Shown here: positions 1 to 9,924 of the stretch, piece after piece
Layout: every line of letters starts with the position of its first letter
Position numbering within the stretch: the first letter of the stretch is position 1
Source of the DNA: Plantago major
Lineage: Eukaryota; Streptophyta; Magnoliopsida; Lamiales; Plantaginaceae
Assembly: GCA_026545765.1 (NCBI GenBank)
Contig: CM048840.1
Coordinates: 80,814,877-80,878,876 of the forward strand
DNA: 64,000 bases
Direction: 5' to 3'
The notes under the pieces: model-generated
Told to the model about the DNA's origin: nothing
Databases searched by the model: none
The model's input: the letters and a program-made list of their open reading frames with translations, nothing else
Program-made: the position numbers and the translations under genes

Positions 1-2
1 TC

Positions 3-1823
3 ACCAAAGAACTCGATACTGAAGAAGTATCTGAAATTAAGCATGATGCTAAGGCTGCATCATCTTCAAAAGAAGTACCATCGTCCTCCCAGAAAGGGAA
101 GAAACCAATCTCTGAGATGGTTGCTGGACTCGATACAATTGATGAGAATGTCCAAGAGGATGAAGATCACTGGGCTGATTACTCAGATGATGAAGAAGAC
201 AAGACTTTGGCAGAGCACCGCAATGAAAATTTAGCGGTTTCTCACTTGAAAAGGAAGCTAATTGCTCCTGCAATATTCAGCAAACTGCCAAATGTCCACT
301 CCCATGAATACATGAACAGATACCAAGTATTGGCTCATCTGAAAAAGAAGTTGTCTTCACAGAACAAGGAAGTAATTGCCTCCGTCCCCTCTGAAATGAA
401 AAAGTTCACTGAGCAAATCAATCAGAGAACAACTAGCATAGTCATTGCTCAGAAAGATCTGGGAATGATAAGGGACGATGATGCGTCTTTAGCTGCAAAA
501 GCTTTCCAAGAGGCAAATTACACTGCTGGAAAAGCAGATGCTATCCTAGGCCCATTGGCAGAGCTCACTGATAAGGACAATGGACTTATCATGCAAAATC
601 AGGAGCTTAAAGCCGAACTTCAGAAGTTGGTCACTGCCTACAATTATTTGCAAGGGCATTTTAACTCTCTCTCAGATTCTTTTATGAGACTGAGTCAGCC
701 AACAATGACTAAGGGGGAAAGAGTATACAAATCTGGACCTCAAAGTCAGGGGGAATGGGAAGAAGGAGAAGAAAACAAGAAGAAATCTGGAGCTGGTGCG
801 GCTCAGAGAGGAAGAAGAAACATGAAAACTTCCTAGCCACCACTCAGAATCAATGAACCCTCCTCAAGACAAGCTGCTTCCCAGAAACCTACTGAAGGAA
901 CTTCAATGATAACAAGGGCCATGGAACAGAAACCTCCAAGGAGTACCAAGGCTCCAAGGAGAAGGCAGTTCTGGATTGATGAATCTTCAAGAAAAGAAGA
1001 AGCTCAAATCAAGTCCCCGGCAATGAAGAAGGTAAAACTCTCACAAGATTTAATCTTGATGATGATGAGAAGCGATGAAGATGAAGCTCCTCTTCACAAG
1101 AAAAGGAAAATTGAAAGCCTAACGAGCCCATATCGCAAAGCCCTAGCAGCTAAAACACCCTGGAAATACCAAGTCTATCCGGTGGTTCTTCAAGCAACAA
1201 CCCAAAGAGAATTCAAGGCGAAATGGAGCAGTCGAGAGCAAAGACAAAGTCAACTTCCACTCAGGCCAGAAGAAGCCAAAATTGAGTATGTGAAGCATGA
1301 CAATAATTCCTCTGTCTACAGGTGCATCAATCAGCAAAATGGCTATTGGATTCTGGAACTTAAGCATCTATTGGTAAATTCAAGATTTCCAGAACCAATC
1401 CATAAACAACTTATGGCATGGAGAAAAGATAAGCCAACCTTGATCAACACCAATCACATTAAAGCCTGGTTGGATTTTGAAGTTGTCAAGAGAACTGAAG
1501 CCATGAGAAAGGACCTCTCTGATGAATGTCCATATGGAAAGCCAGATGATGTGCACAGAATTCTGAATATCACAGGAACAGGCACAAGAGCAAGACTCGC
1601 TGTGGAACCCTATGAGTCGTTCTATCTAACTGAAGATCAATACAAGGGTGACATCAGATATCTAAAGATTATCTACGAATACTACAAGCTTTCAGATATC
1701 ATAATAGAGCATGCCTGGAAGTGGGGAAAGTATCTGTGGGTCAAGCATTTTGTCAAGAAAAATCCTACCAAAACCTACAAAGAGGTCTGTGGATTTGCCA
1801 GAGACACTGAGATGCTCGCTTAA
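3..1823 (+). pseudogene. SIRE-like Copia retrotransposon extra ORF (3' partial)
   Basis: The reading frame enters from outside the window at base 3 and runs to a TAA at 1823, broken only by one in-frame TAG at 834-836. The first part (about 277 residues) is acidic near its start and coiled-coil-like later. The second part starts basic and low-complexity, then becomes a globular, tryptophan- and tyrosine-rich domain ending near KEVCGFARDTEMLA. It lies directly upstream of a polypurine tract and LTR, the place where SIRE/Maximus-type Copia elements carry an extra ORF after pol. No transmembrane segment or glycoprotein signature is obvious, so 'envelope-like' is only a family label. The window lacks the matching gag-pol. 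The placement is seen; the family assignment is inference. Confidence 0.6.
834..836 (+). other. In-frame amber codon splitting the extra ORF
   Basis: The codons on both sides are in the same frame, and no other stop occurs between base 3 and 1821. The context is TCC TAG CCA CCA. One C-to-T change of a CAG codon would create it. It does not match the CARYYA readthrough context described for the amber between pol and the env-like ORF in soybean SIRE1. Confidence 0.85.
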
Positions 1824-2266
1824 CACTTCTCTACGATTATTCTAATGACATCAAAAGGTTTGGAGATAGGAAATTTGCAGACTGATCCATAGAAATACTG
1901 TTGAAGACTTGAAAAGATTGAAGACTTGAAGACTAGTCTATTAATTAGGATGTTTACTTGGAGCTTGGTTACTCCTGTTGTCCTAATTTACTATGTAGTT
2001 TTTGTTGTATTTTTGCTGACTGAGCTAAACTTGTTTTATGTATTGAAGTTATCTGTAATCTTTCTTTGTAACTTATCTGAAGAACTTACTCTCAGATAGT
2101 ATTCTATAAAAGATAACTTGTCAGCAAAGATCACACCTTGTGATTTGGTTGATGTTTACTTTCTGCACTTAATTGAATGAATTGAAAAATCATAAGAAAT
2201 GATTAAGTGTTAAATTGTTCACTCATCCAGATTTGTAATAGGACAGATAGTCATCGTTGACTGATC
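1824..2266. other. Non-coding 3' internal region of the SIRE-like element
   Basis: An AT-rich stretch between the extra ORF and the polypurine tract. No reading frame or structural RNA is seen. It contains several GAAGACTTGAAGA-like short direct repeats around 1902-1932. Confidence 0.6.
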
Positions 2267-2280
2267 AAAAAGGGGGAAAT
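2267..2280 (+). other. Polypurine tract
   Basis: AAAAAGGGGGAAAT lies immediately before the LTR start TGTTAGG. This is the priming site for plus-strand DNA synthesis and fixes the strand of the element as plus. Confidence 0.8.
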
Positions 2281-2281
2281 T

Positions 2282-3958
2282 TGTTAGGAAATTTTGTTAG
2301 ATATTTTGTTAAGAATATCTGTTTAGTTTTGATCAGCAACATGATGACTTATCTTAGTCTCAGAAAGGTGATTAGTACTCTTGGTTCACTTGAACATTGT
2401 AAAAGAGGAAACCCACTAAGTATGATAGTTTAGTTAATCTTGTATAGGATGTTAGGTCACAAAATGTAATTTTTATTTTATGAAGAGAAGACCAAGAAGA
2501 AGACATCCAAGCAGAACAAGTTCAACGACATTGAAGACTTGAAGAAACTGCACAAGGTTACTGAAACAGTTTTCCAGATACCTTGGCCAGATATCTTGAA
2601 GACACGAATAGTTTTGAACAAACTGTGTCACAAGAGATATCTGAGAAACCAAAAGGTCTATCTGAAAACAAGGAGAGTGTCCACAGATATCTACACTCAG
2701 ATACCTTTAGCCTTAACCACATTTCTGAAAAAGAAATATATATTGCAAACAAAGTTGTTTCAATTTAAGTGGTATCTGAAGTTGAAGATAAGAACGTGCG
2801 AAAAACTCAGAGAAATCTGATCAAGGTTGTCTCTGATACAAAAGCATAGTTCCGTTGGCACTACATGACAAAAAGTACAGTACAATGCATTTAATGCACG
2901 GACAGAGATGTCTGAATGAAAGCAACGGTACCTTCTGAAGAAGAAGACAAACCTGCTACAGTACTATACACAGATATCAATAGTTTGAATTTGAGTCTAA
3001 CGGATACTATTCAAACAGTACTCAAATTCATCTATAAATATCAACACTTAGACAGCTTGAGAACACACACGTTGAACCTTAGACACACTAAATATCTTAC
3101 TATCTCAAGCAGACTACTTATTCTAAAGCTTTCTGTTGCGACCAAAGCTCTTGATCTTAAGTAGCACTAAATTTCTAAGTGTCCTGATCCTAAACAAGCA
3201 CAGCTATCTGTGAAAGAGTTGAATCAAAAGATCAAGTATCTGAGATTCATTCTCTTGAACACTTATCTAAGACTTGGGTCAGTAAAAAGAACAAGGTACC
3301 ATACATTGAAAAGTGTATTAAGTATACTTGATTCACAGAGCTATCTGAATAACTGAATAAGTTATTAAAGAAGCTCATCTGACAACTCAAACCGAAACCA
3401 ACACCATAACTGGCGTGGAGCACATGAAGTACTTAGTTTGGAAAAGCAGGGAATAACTCCAAGGTTACCGGAGTATAGGAAGTACTAGATTTGGGAAACT
3501 AAGGAATAACTCCAAGGTTATTGAGTATAGGAAGTACTTAGCTTGGGAAGCTAGGGAATAACTCAAAAAGGTTTCTGAGTACAGGAAGTACTTGGCTGTG
3601 AAAGCCGGGGAACAACTCAGGGGGAACATTTGGTTGGGAACCATTTGTTTAAAGGAATTTTAGAATAGGATTTTTGTAAGGAGAACTCAATTATCTATTC
3701 TAGTGAATTCTAGGTCTCTGGAAGACCGAAGTGGATTAGTTGGAGGATTACGCCACCTCCAGATACCACTATACTTGCTGTGTTATATACATTTCTGTAC
3801 TTACTTTTCAGCAACACACACACACACTTTAAGAGTTTCTGCACTTATCTATCCTAAATCTTCCGCGCTCTGAATCTAAGTATCAGATATCTTCACAGAT
3901 ATCTGAGAAATTGTGTTTATCGACAAAAGTTTTAAAAGACTATTCACCCCCCCCCCCC
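2282..3958 (+). repeat. SIRE-like 3' LTR (left)
   Basis: Begins TGTTAGGAAATTTTG right after the polypurine tract and can be followed to a run of 12 C at 3947-3958. A closely similar copy with the same orientation, internal order and C run lies at 62390-64000. Internal features are repeated AGATATCTGA-type motifs, four imperfect ~55-bp tandem repeats, and a CA microsatellite at 3814-3827. The true 3' end of the LTR may lie in or just past the C run, because no primer binding site follows. The DNA switches there to an inverted pol fragment. Confidence 0.8.
3426..3622 (+). repeat. Four-copy ~55-bp tandem repeat inside the LTR
   Basis: Each copy starts with GAAGTACT, followed by TTGG...GGGAATAACTC, a variable middle and ...GAGTATAGG. 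The copies begin near 3426, 3479, 3531 and 3588. The same array is found in the right-hand LTR at about 63509-63700, so it predates both insertions. Confidence 0.75.
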
Positions 3959-5098
3959 AACAACTTCAAAGCCAGGTGGTTGCTTAATATAAACTTCTTC
4001 TGCAAGTTCACCGTTCAAGAATGCACTTTTGACATCCATCTGATAAACTTTAAAATCTTTATGAGATGCAAAGGCTAGAAAGAGTCTTATTGCATCCAAT
4101 CTGGCAACTGGTGCATATGACTCATCAAAATCTAAGCCTTCAGTCTGGGTAAATCCCTTGGCAACCAATCTTGCTTTGTTTCTAGTTATTTCACCAGATT
4201 CATTCATTTTGTTTCTGAAAACCCACTTAGTTCCAATCACAGATATTCCTTCTACAAATGGAACTAGTTTCCAGACTTTGTTTCTCTCAAATTGATCCAA
4301 CTCTTCTTGTATTGCAGAGATCCAGTCTTGGTCTCCTAATGCTTCTTCTATATTTTTAGGTTCAATATTTGAGATGAAACATCCAAACAGAGAATTAGCA
4401 TTTTCAGCTATTGCTCTCCTAGTCCTAACACCTTGATTAATTGGTCCAATTACATCCTTTGCAGGATGATCTTTGATCCATCTCATCATAGGTTTAGTGC
4501 TAGTAGGATCAATATCCAAGTGATTTGAATGTGAATCACTAAGATTATGATTTGATACTTTTTCAGTATCTGAGATATCTGACACATGGGAAATGTCATG
4601 GATATCTGACACTTTTTCAGTGTTAGAGATATCTGGAACTTGCATTTCAGCAGTCTCATTTTCAGATACCTCTTCATGATGAAGGTTCTCAGTAACCTGT
4701 TCTCATTTCTGGAAAACTCATAGGAAATTCCTCATCATGTTTGTGAGTCATCTTGTTGTTACTAGGCATATTAAGCTTTTCTACATCAGAGTCATCCTCA
4801 CTTTCCATAATGATGTTTCTCCTTTCTGAGAATTCTTCTTCAGAATCCCTCAGCATTAGTTCTTTGAACCTTTCTGAGAGTTCATGATCAGGAGGTGTTT
4901 TCTTACTTCCTTCATAGAATACAACATGAACTGATTCTTCAATTTTCTTTGTTCTTTTGTTGTAAATTCTGTAGGCTTTGCTATTCGTGGAATAACCAAG
5001 AAATACACCTTCATCTGCCTTTGGTTGAAATGTTCTCAAATAATCTTTCCCATTGTTTAGAACAAAACATCTACAACCAAATACTCTCAAATGTTCTC
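3959..5098 (-). pseudogene. Copia pol fragment (integrase C-terminal part and reverse transcriptase N-terminal part)
   Basis: Read on the minus strand, 5090-4689 encodes the region after the integrase core, with HLRVFGCRCFVLNN and GVFLGYSTNSKAYRIYN. A frame change near 4690 leads into 4645-3959. That part first shows a low-complexity stretch rich in VSDI/ISD repeats and then a canonical Copia RVT_2 start ([67 protein letters not shown]). It stops inside the RT at the poly-C/poly-G junction at 3958, well before the catalytic YVDD, and at 5098 it abuts tandem unit 1. The GATATCTGA motifs suggest kinship with the neighbouring SIRE-like element. Confidence 0.85.
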
Positions 5099-6102
5099 AG
5101 ATTTTCAAGAATACTGTACTCAACTGGAGCAGCTCAACAATATTTCAAGTGACTGGAGTGGATTGGATATCGGTTATAATCGCATGCCAAACAGTCTCTA
5201 ATTTTTAACCGTAGTAGTGCCTCTTAATGTTTGACTATTGTACGATTTTCTCTCTTATTTTTGTTAGGTTATGTCGCATACGCCCCCTTAATTTGTAAAT
5301 GTGTTGCTATACGCCTCTTAAAGTACAATTTTCAGAATATTTATTAGTCAAAGCATGTGATACACATCAGACGCAAAGCAATTATAAGGGGCATATAGCA
5401 ACGCATTTTAAAATTCGGGGGCAATTCGCAACCCATCAAAGATCAGGGAAAACCGCACAAATCGAATCAAAATTACTACGTACTTACAAACATCCTAACA
5501 TTATACTAATTAACAATACAAATTCACAATCAATATATCAATTGCACAAAGTTAACTAGCTAGTATACTATAGCTCCCATAAACATACAATTGATCTAAT
5601 AAGTCGAAATTAACAAAATTCCCAATTTTGACAACAAGTAAGGGTTCCAAAACACTCAACTAAATCATTCTAATCCTATTACATATACAAAAATATCAAA
5701 TTAACAACCCTACATACTTCCAAACATCTTAACATTATACTAAAAATCCAAATTCACAATCAATATATTAATTGAACATCTCAAAGTTAACACACTACAT
5801 AATATAAGCTTAACTAACTACTACATACTTACAATAAAAATGCAATTTCTCAAATTAGTCGAAATTAACAAAATCCCCAAATTTGGCCAAGTTAGGGTTT
5901 TAGCCAAAATACCTTCGATTTAGCTGAAAAAAGATGAAATTTGTTGACCACATGAGCTCCTTGTCCCACAGGCTTCGAGAAGACTCCGAAATTGGCCGGA
6001 ACGGTCGAGATTTGGCCGGAAAGAGAGATTTGGCGAATGAAGAAATGAAGAGAAGAAGAATACGGGCAGAAATGATTCTGCTGGAGCCGATAGTATATTG
6101 AT
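5099..6102. other. Spacer of unit 1 (upstream of the J-protein copy that should lie to its left)
   Basis: AT-rich, no convincing coding sequence. In complete units this DNA lies just upstream of the minus-strand J-protein gene, so it probably holds that gene's promoter and 5' UTR. Here the J-protein gene itself is missing and an inverted Copia fragment abuts instead. It contains paired, internally similar stretches (around 5500 and 5700), for example CAATATATCAATTG and CAATATATTAATTG. Confidence 0.6.
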
Positions 6103-6438
6103 TTTAGCGACGGATCGCTATCCGTCGCCAAAATCCGTCGCTAAATAAATAGCAACGGATCGCGAACCGTCGCTATTTACAAATTTTTTTTTTGTTTTTT
6201 TTAATCCGGTCAACTTATTTAGGTACGGATTTAATATCCGTCCCTAAATAACGACGGAATTTTTTTATCCGTCCCTATTTGGCGACGGAAAAACATCCGT
6301 CGCTAAATTAGCGACGGATTGAGCGAATTCGCTCAATCCGTCTCCATTCCGTCGCTAAAATTAGCGATTCGTCGCTAAATAGCGACGGAATCTATCCGTC
6401 GCTACCGTCCGTCGCTAAATGCCGGATTTCTTGTAGTG
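6103..6438. mobile_element. CACTA-type transposon end with palindromic GACGGA/TCCGTC array (unit 1)
   Basis: The right edge reads TTCTTGTAGTG (6428-6438), the reverse complement of CACTACAAGAA, the classical terminal sequence of plant CACTA (En/Spm) elements. Inward of it lie many short motifs TTAGCGACGGA and TCCGTCGCTAA in alternating orientation, as in CACTA subterminal repeats. No opposite CACTAC terminus was found upstream in the unit and no transposase frame is present. This looks like a truncated or non-autonomous end carried along with the cassette. Confidence 0.75.
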
Positions 6439-7117
6439 ATATAGAGTATCATTTAACTTTATTTGAGAGCCGGAGACTATAAAGTACTATATATTTTACG
6501 CTACTTTGCCATGATTAGTTGATCATTCTGCATCAACATTACTATTAGCGCATCCAAACTTTTTTTCAGGATCTGACCTTTCGTCGAACAAACAGTGATG
6601 TTTGAAATTATTGATACATTTTCGATCCACAAGCTAATAATTTTTGCTGACATGATATTTTACACTTCATATTTATCTGTTTACGTTTACACTCCTCACG
6701 AATATTTCTAAAATACCAGTGTATCTGTAACAAGTTAACGGATTGACATTATACCGTGGGTGGATTAAAATTGTAAAATTGTAAAGAGTACAGAAAATAT
6801 GTAAAGTGGATAAAAAGAAGAGTTATTATCATAATCTGTAAAAGATGTAACGAATTTAATCACTTTATTCCCATTCGAGTTAAAACATATCTTTAACATG
6901 CATGATTCAATAATTCAGCATAATTTTCTATTTTCGAAAAAGAGAAATTATATAGTCATGAAAGACTACTCACATAAGAAGAGACCAACCTTTCTGAGCA
7001 CAAAGACTACTTTCTTTGAATCTCTCTATTTCTAGTATGTAATTTATATCCGGTTACATAATCTTTTACTAATCCTATCCAAAAACTACTACTACTAATC
7101 AAATATTACATCACCAT
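6439..7117. promoter_or_regulatory. Upstream region of the transporter gene, unit 1
   Basis: AT-rich and non-coding. It is nearly identical in units 1, 2, 4, 6 and 7 over about 680 bp, including the block AGACTACTCACATAAGAAGA just upstream of the TATA-like box. Preservation of this block with the gene suggests it was the promoter of the ancestral transporter copy. Confidence 0.5.
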
Positions 7118-7125
7118 TATTTAAA
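7118..7125 (+). promoter_or_regulatory. TATA-like box of the transporter gene (unit 1)
   Basis: TATTTAAA lies about 205 bp before the ATG at 7330. It is the only TATA-like element at a suitable distance that is conserved in every unit keeping the gene. The presumed leader contains a TTTGTTTG/CTCGTTTG repeat that varies in copy number between units. Confidence 0.5.
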
Positions 7126-7329
7126 CCTCTCCAAAACTGCTATCCATACCTATTTTTCTCCTCGTCTAGGATCTATTTGGAGTCTTGTTACGGTGACATA
7201 GAGGTTGTTAATTAGTTTTGATCATCCCTTTATGTTCGTTTGTTTGAGCATCCCTTATGCTCGTTGTACACCGTGTGTAAGTGATTAATACTGAACTATT
7301 TTTTGCCGTCTCAGAAAAAGAAAGCAAGG

Positions 7330-9082
7330 ATGGGGATGGCTCAACCGGGATGTACCGGGGCGTGTGGGTTCATGGTGCAGCTCCTGACGGGACGATGGTT
7401 CATGACGTTCGCCTCGTTCCTGATCATGGCAGGCGCCGGGGCAACTTACCTCTTCGGTGTCTACTCTAAAGTGATCAAATCGGCCCTCGGATATGATCAG
7501 ACGACGCTTAACCTGCTGAGTACCTGCAAGGACTTGGGAGCGAACGTTGGAGTTTTTTCCGGCCTCATAGCCGAGGTTACCCCGGTGTGGTTTGTGCTCC
7601 TGGTCGGTTCGGCCATGAATTTCGTGGGCTACTTCATGATCTGGCTTTCTGTGAGTGGAAAGATTAAGAAGCCTACTGTCTGGGAGATGTGTGCGTACAT
7701 CTGCATTGGTGCGAATTCGCAGAATTTCGCCAACACGGGGTCGCTTGTTACTTGTGTTAAGAATTTTCCTGAGAGTAGAGGGATGTTGCTTGGTTTGATG
7801 AAGGGGTTTGTGGGGCTGAGCGGGGCGATTTTCACACAGCTTTATTTGGCGATTTATGGGAACGATGGCAAGTCGTTGATCTTGCTTATCGGGTGGCTTC
7901 CGGCTGTTATTTCGATTCTGTTCGTGTTCAATATCCAGATCATGAAGATTTCAAGGCATCCGAATGAGGTGAAGGTGTTTCATCAGTATCTGGTTATCTC
8001 TGGTGTGATGGCTCTAGTTTTGATGGGATTGACTATTGCACAGAAGTATGTTATTTACGCTCATGCTGATTATGTTATAAGTGCAACTGGTGTTTGTTTC
8101 TTGCTGTTTCTTCCGTTGTTGATTGCTGTTAGAGAGGAATTAGCTACATGGAACTTGAGAAGGAAACTAGCACAAGAAGTTCCTTCAGCTGTTGTTGTGG
8201 AACAACCACCGGTTGTAGTTTCGAATTCAGAAATCGTGGAGTTGCCAGAGAGCCCGAAAAAGGAAGAGCCAGCAGCTGAGACAGGCTGTTTCGAGAGAAT
8301 ATTTAAGAAGCCGAAAAGAGGTGAAGAGCCAGCAGCTGAGACAGGCCCTGTTAAGCATTGACATGGTCATTCTTTTCATGGCTACGTTCTGTGGGCTCGG
8401 TTCCAGCTTGACGGCAGTCGATAACTTAGGCCAGATCGAAGAATCCTTAGGCTATCCACAACGGACCATTACCACATTCGTTTCTCTGGTGAGCATATGG
8501 AACTACTTCGGCAGGGTATTCTCCGGATTCGCCTCTGAAAAGCTGCTTCTGAAGTGGAAAGTGCCGAGAACACTGATGATGACATTCGCTCTCATCCTGC
8601 CAGCTATCGGTGATCTTATGATTGCTTTCCCTTTCTCAAGTTCAGTCTACATCGCTTTATTACTCATCGGATTCTCCTTCGGTATCTAGCTAACGTTGCT
8701 GTTCATCATCATATCAGAGCTTTTCGGTCTGAAGTACTATTCGACTCTCTTCAACTGTGGTCAGCTGGCTAGCCCCCTCGGATCATACATAATGAACGTG
8801 GTGATAGTTGGGAGACTGTACGACAATGAGGCACTGAAGCAACTCGCTAGTAAATGACTGACGAGAACAATGGTGAAGGACCTGACATGTATCGGTAGCC
8901 AATGCTACAGAACGTCTTTCATTGTACTTGCTTGCACGAACCTGTTCGGGGCACTCGTCTCGTTGATTCTTGTGTACAGGAGTAAGGAATACTACAGGAG
9001 TGACATGTACAAGAAGTTCAGAGATGAAATGGAAGCCAATGAGAAAAAGGAGATGGCAATGGTGAATCAAGTACAAAGATAG
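7330..9082 (+). pseudogene. Nodulin-like / major facilitator transporter, NFD4-like family (unit 1 copy, disrupted)
   Basis: The start ATG at 7330 is chosen because GGATGGGGATGGCTC is conserved in all units. Frame 1 gives 343 codons with an N-terminal Nodulin-like domain: GRWFMTFASFLIMAGAGATY, GVYSKVIKSALGYDQTTLN, NSQNFANTGSLVTCVKNFPE, RGMLLGLMKGFVGLSGAI, several hydrophobic helices, and then a hydrophilic linker. A 22-to-23 base replacement at 8323-8345 shifts the frame and gives a stop at 8359. The second half continues in another frame (GLGSSLTAVDNLGQI, VSIWNYFGRVFSGFASEKL, ISELFGLKYYSTLFNCGQLA, LTCIGSQCYRTSF) to the TAG at 9082, with two further stops (TAG 8686-8688, TGA near 8855). The ancestral protein would be a ~580-residue, 12-helix membrane protein. 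Its transported substrate cannot be told from the sequence. A truncated N-terminal protein could still be made. Confidence 0.88.
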
Positions 9083-9924
9083 CCTTGTTTTTTTGTCTTT
9101 TTGTAAGATGTTTAAGTAGCAACAGTTTCTTTTATTTTTGTTTCAACTCAGTGTTTGTATTTCTTTCCTTTTACCGGTTTCTAAATGGAATATAGTTTTA
9201 CTTTTACTTTTTACTATTTGTCCCTTTGCATTTTTCTTCAGGTTATTCCTACAATTTTGTCTGTTCAAACACTAAATTAAGCTTATTGTGTATGAGTCTC
9301 AATGAACATGAATGTGCAAATTAGAACTCATAATCTTAACTTGTGTTGAAACTAGATTTACACAAGTCCTTATGTCGTAGTTTGAAAGAGCCAACCTAGT
9401 GTTCCAGAAACTAGGTTCCAGATTGGCACTGGAAGATTTGGAATCGGGCTAATCTCTTAATCAAAATCGGAATTTTTCCAATATCCCATGCCAAACCTCA
9501 CCCGTAGTGAATTTTGAGGCCGAAAAGTGGACACGAAAGACGAAAGGTAGGTGAAATGTAACTGCAAACGTTTACCCAGTTCGACCAAAACTAATTCAGC
9601 ATCCAACAAGAACAGCTAATAAATATCTAAACATCTGCACAATGTCCAGTATGAAATCAAGATTTCTACTATTTCATTCCCTTTAGCAGCTTATAACAAT
9701 ACAAAGTAGTTCTACAAACCAATGACTACAACAAGAATCCATGTACTGAACTTCCACATTTCTCAGATGATATTTTACATCTACCATCAATTTTCCACTA
9801 AGAAAGAAGAAAAATATATAATGCATTCTTGTATCTCCATGTCTGATCCTTGACTTCGATTGCATTCTTGTATCTCTATGTTTGATCATTTTCAACATCC
9901 ATCCAAATGCTACATTTGGCTTTC
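9083..9924. other. Convergent intergenic region between transporter and J-protein genes (unit 1)
   Basis: The T-rich start probably holds the transporter 3' UTR. The distal part would hold the J-protein 3' UTR. No reading frame is convincing. An imperfect inverted repeat of CCTAGTTT/AAACTAGG type occurs near 9393-9416. The region is conserved in all units retaining it. Confidence 0.55.

Noticed and set aside
3811..3830. CA microsatellite as a recombination hotspot or promoter element
   Set aside because: It is present in both LTR copies at about the same length. A short CA run is common and nothing else supports a role.
5299..5559. 86-codon plus-strand frame repeated at 11950-12210
   Set aside because: It is kept only because the spacer itself is duplicated. 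It is broken in units 3, 4, 6 and 7 and has no motif.
6103..6438. CRISPR-like array because of regularly repeated GACGGA words
   Set aside because: Repeats alternate in orientation, have no unique spacers of constant length, and end in a CACTA terminus; the host is a plant.
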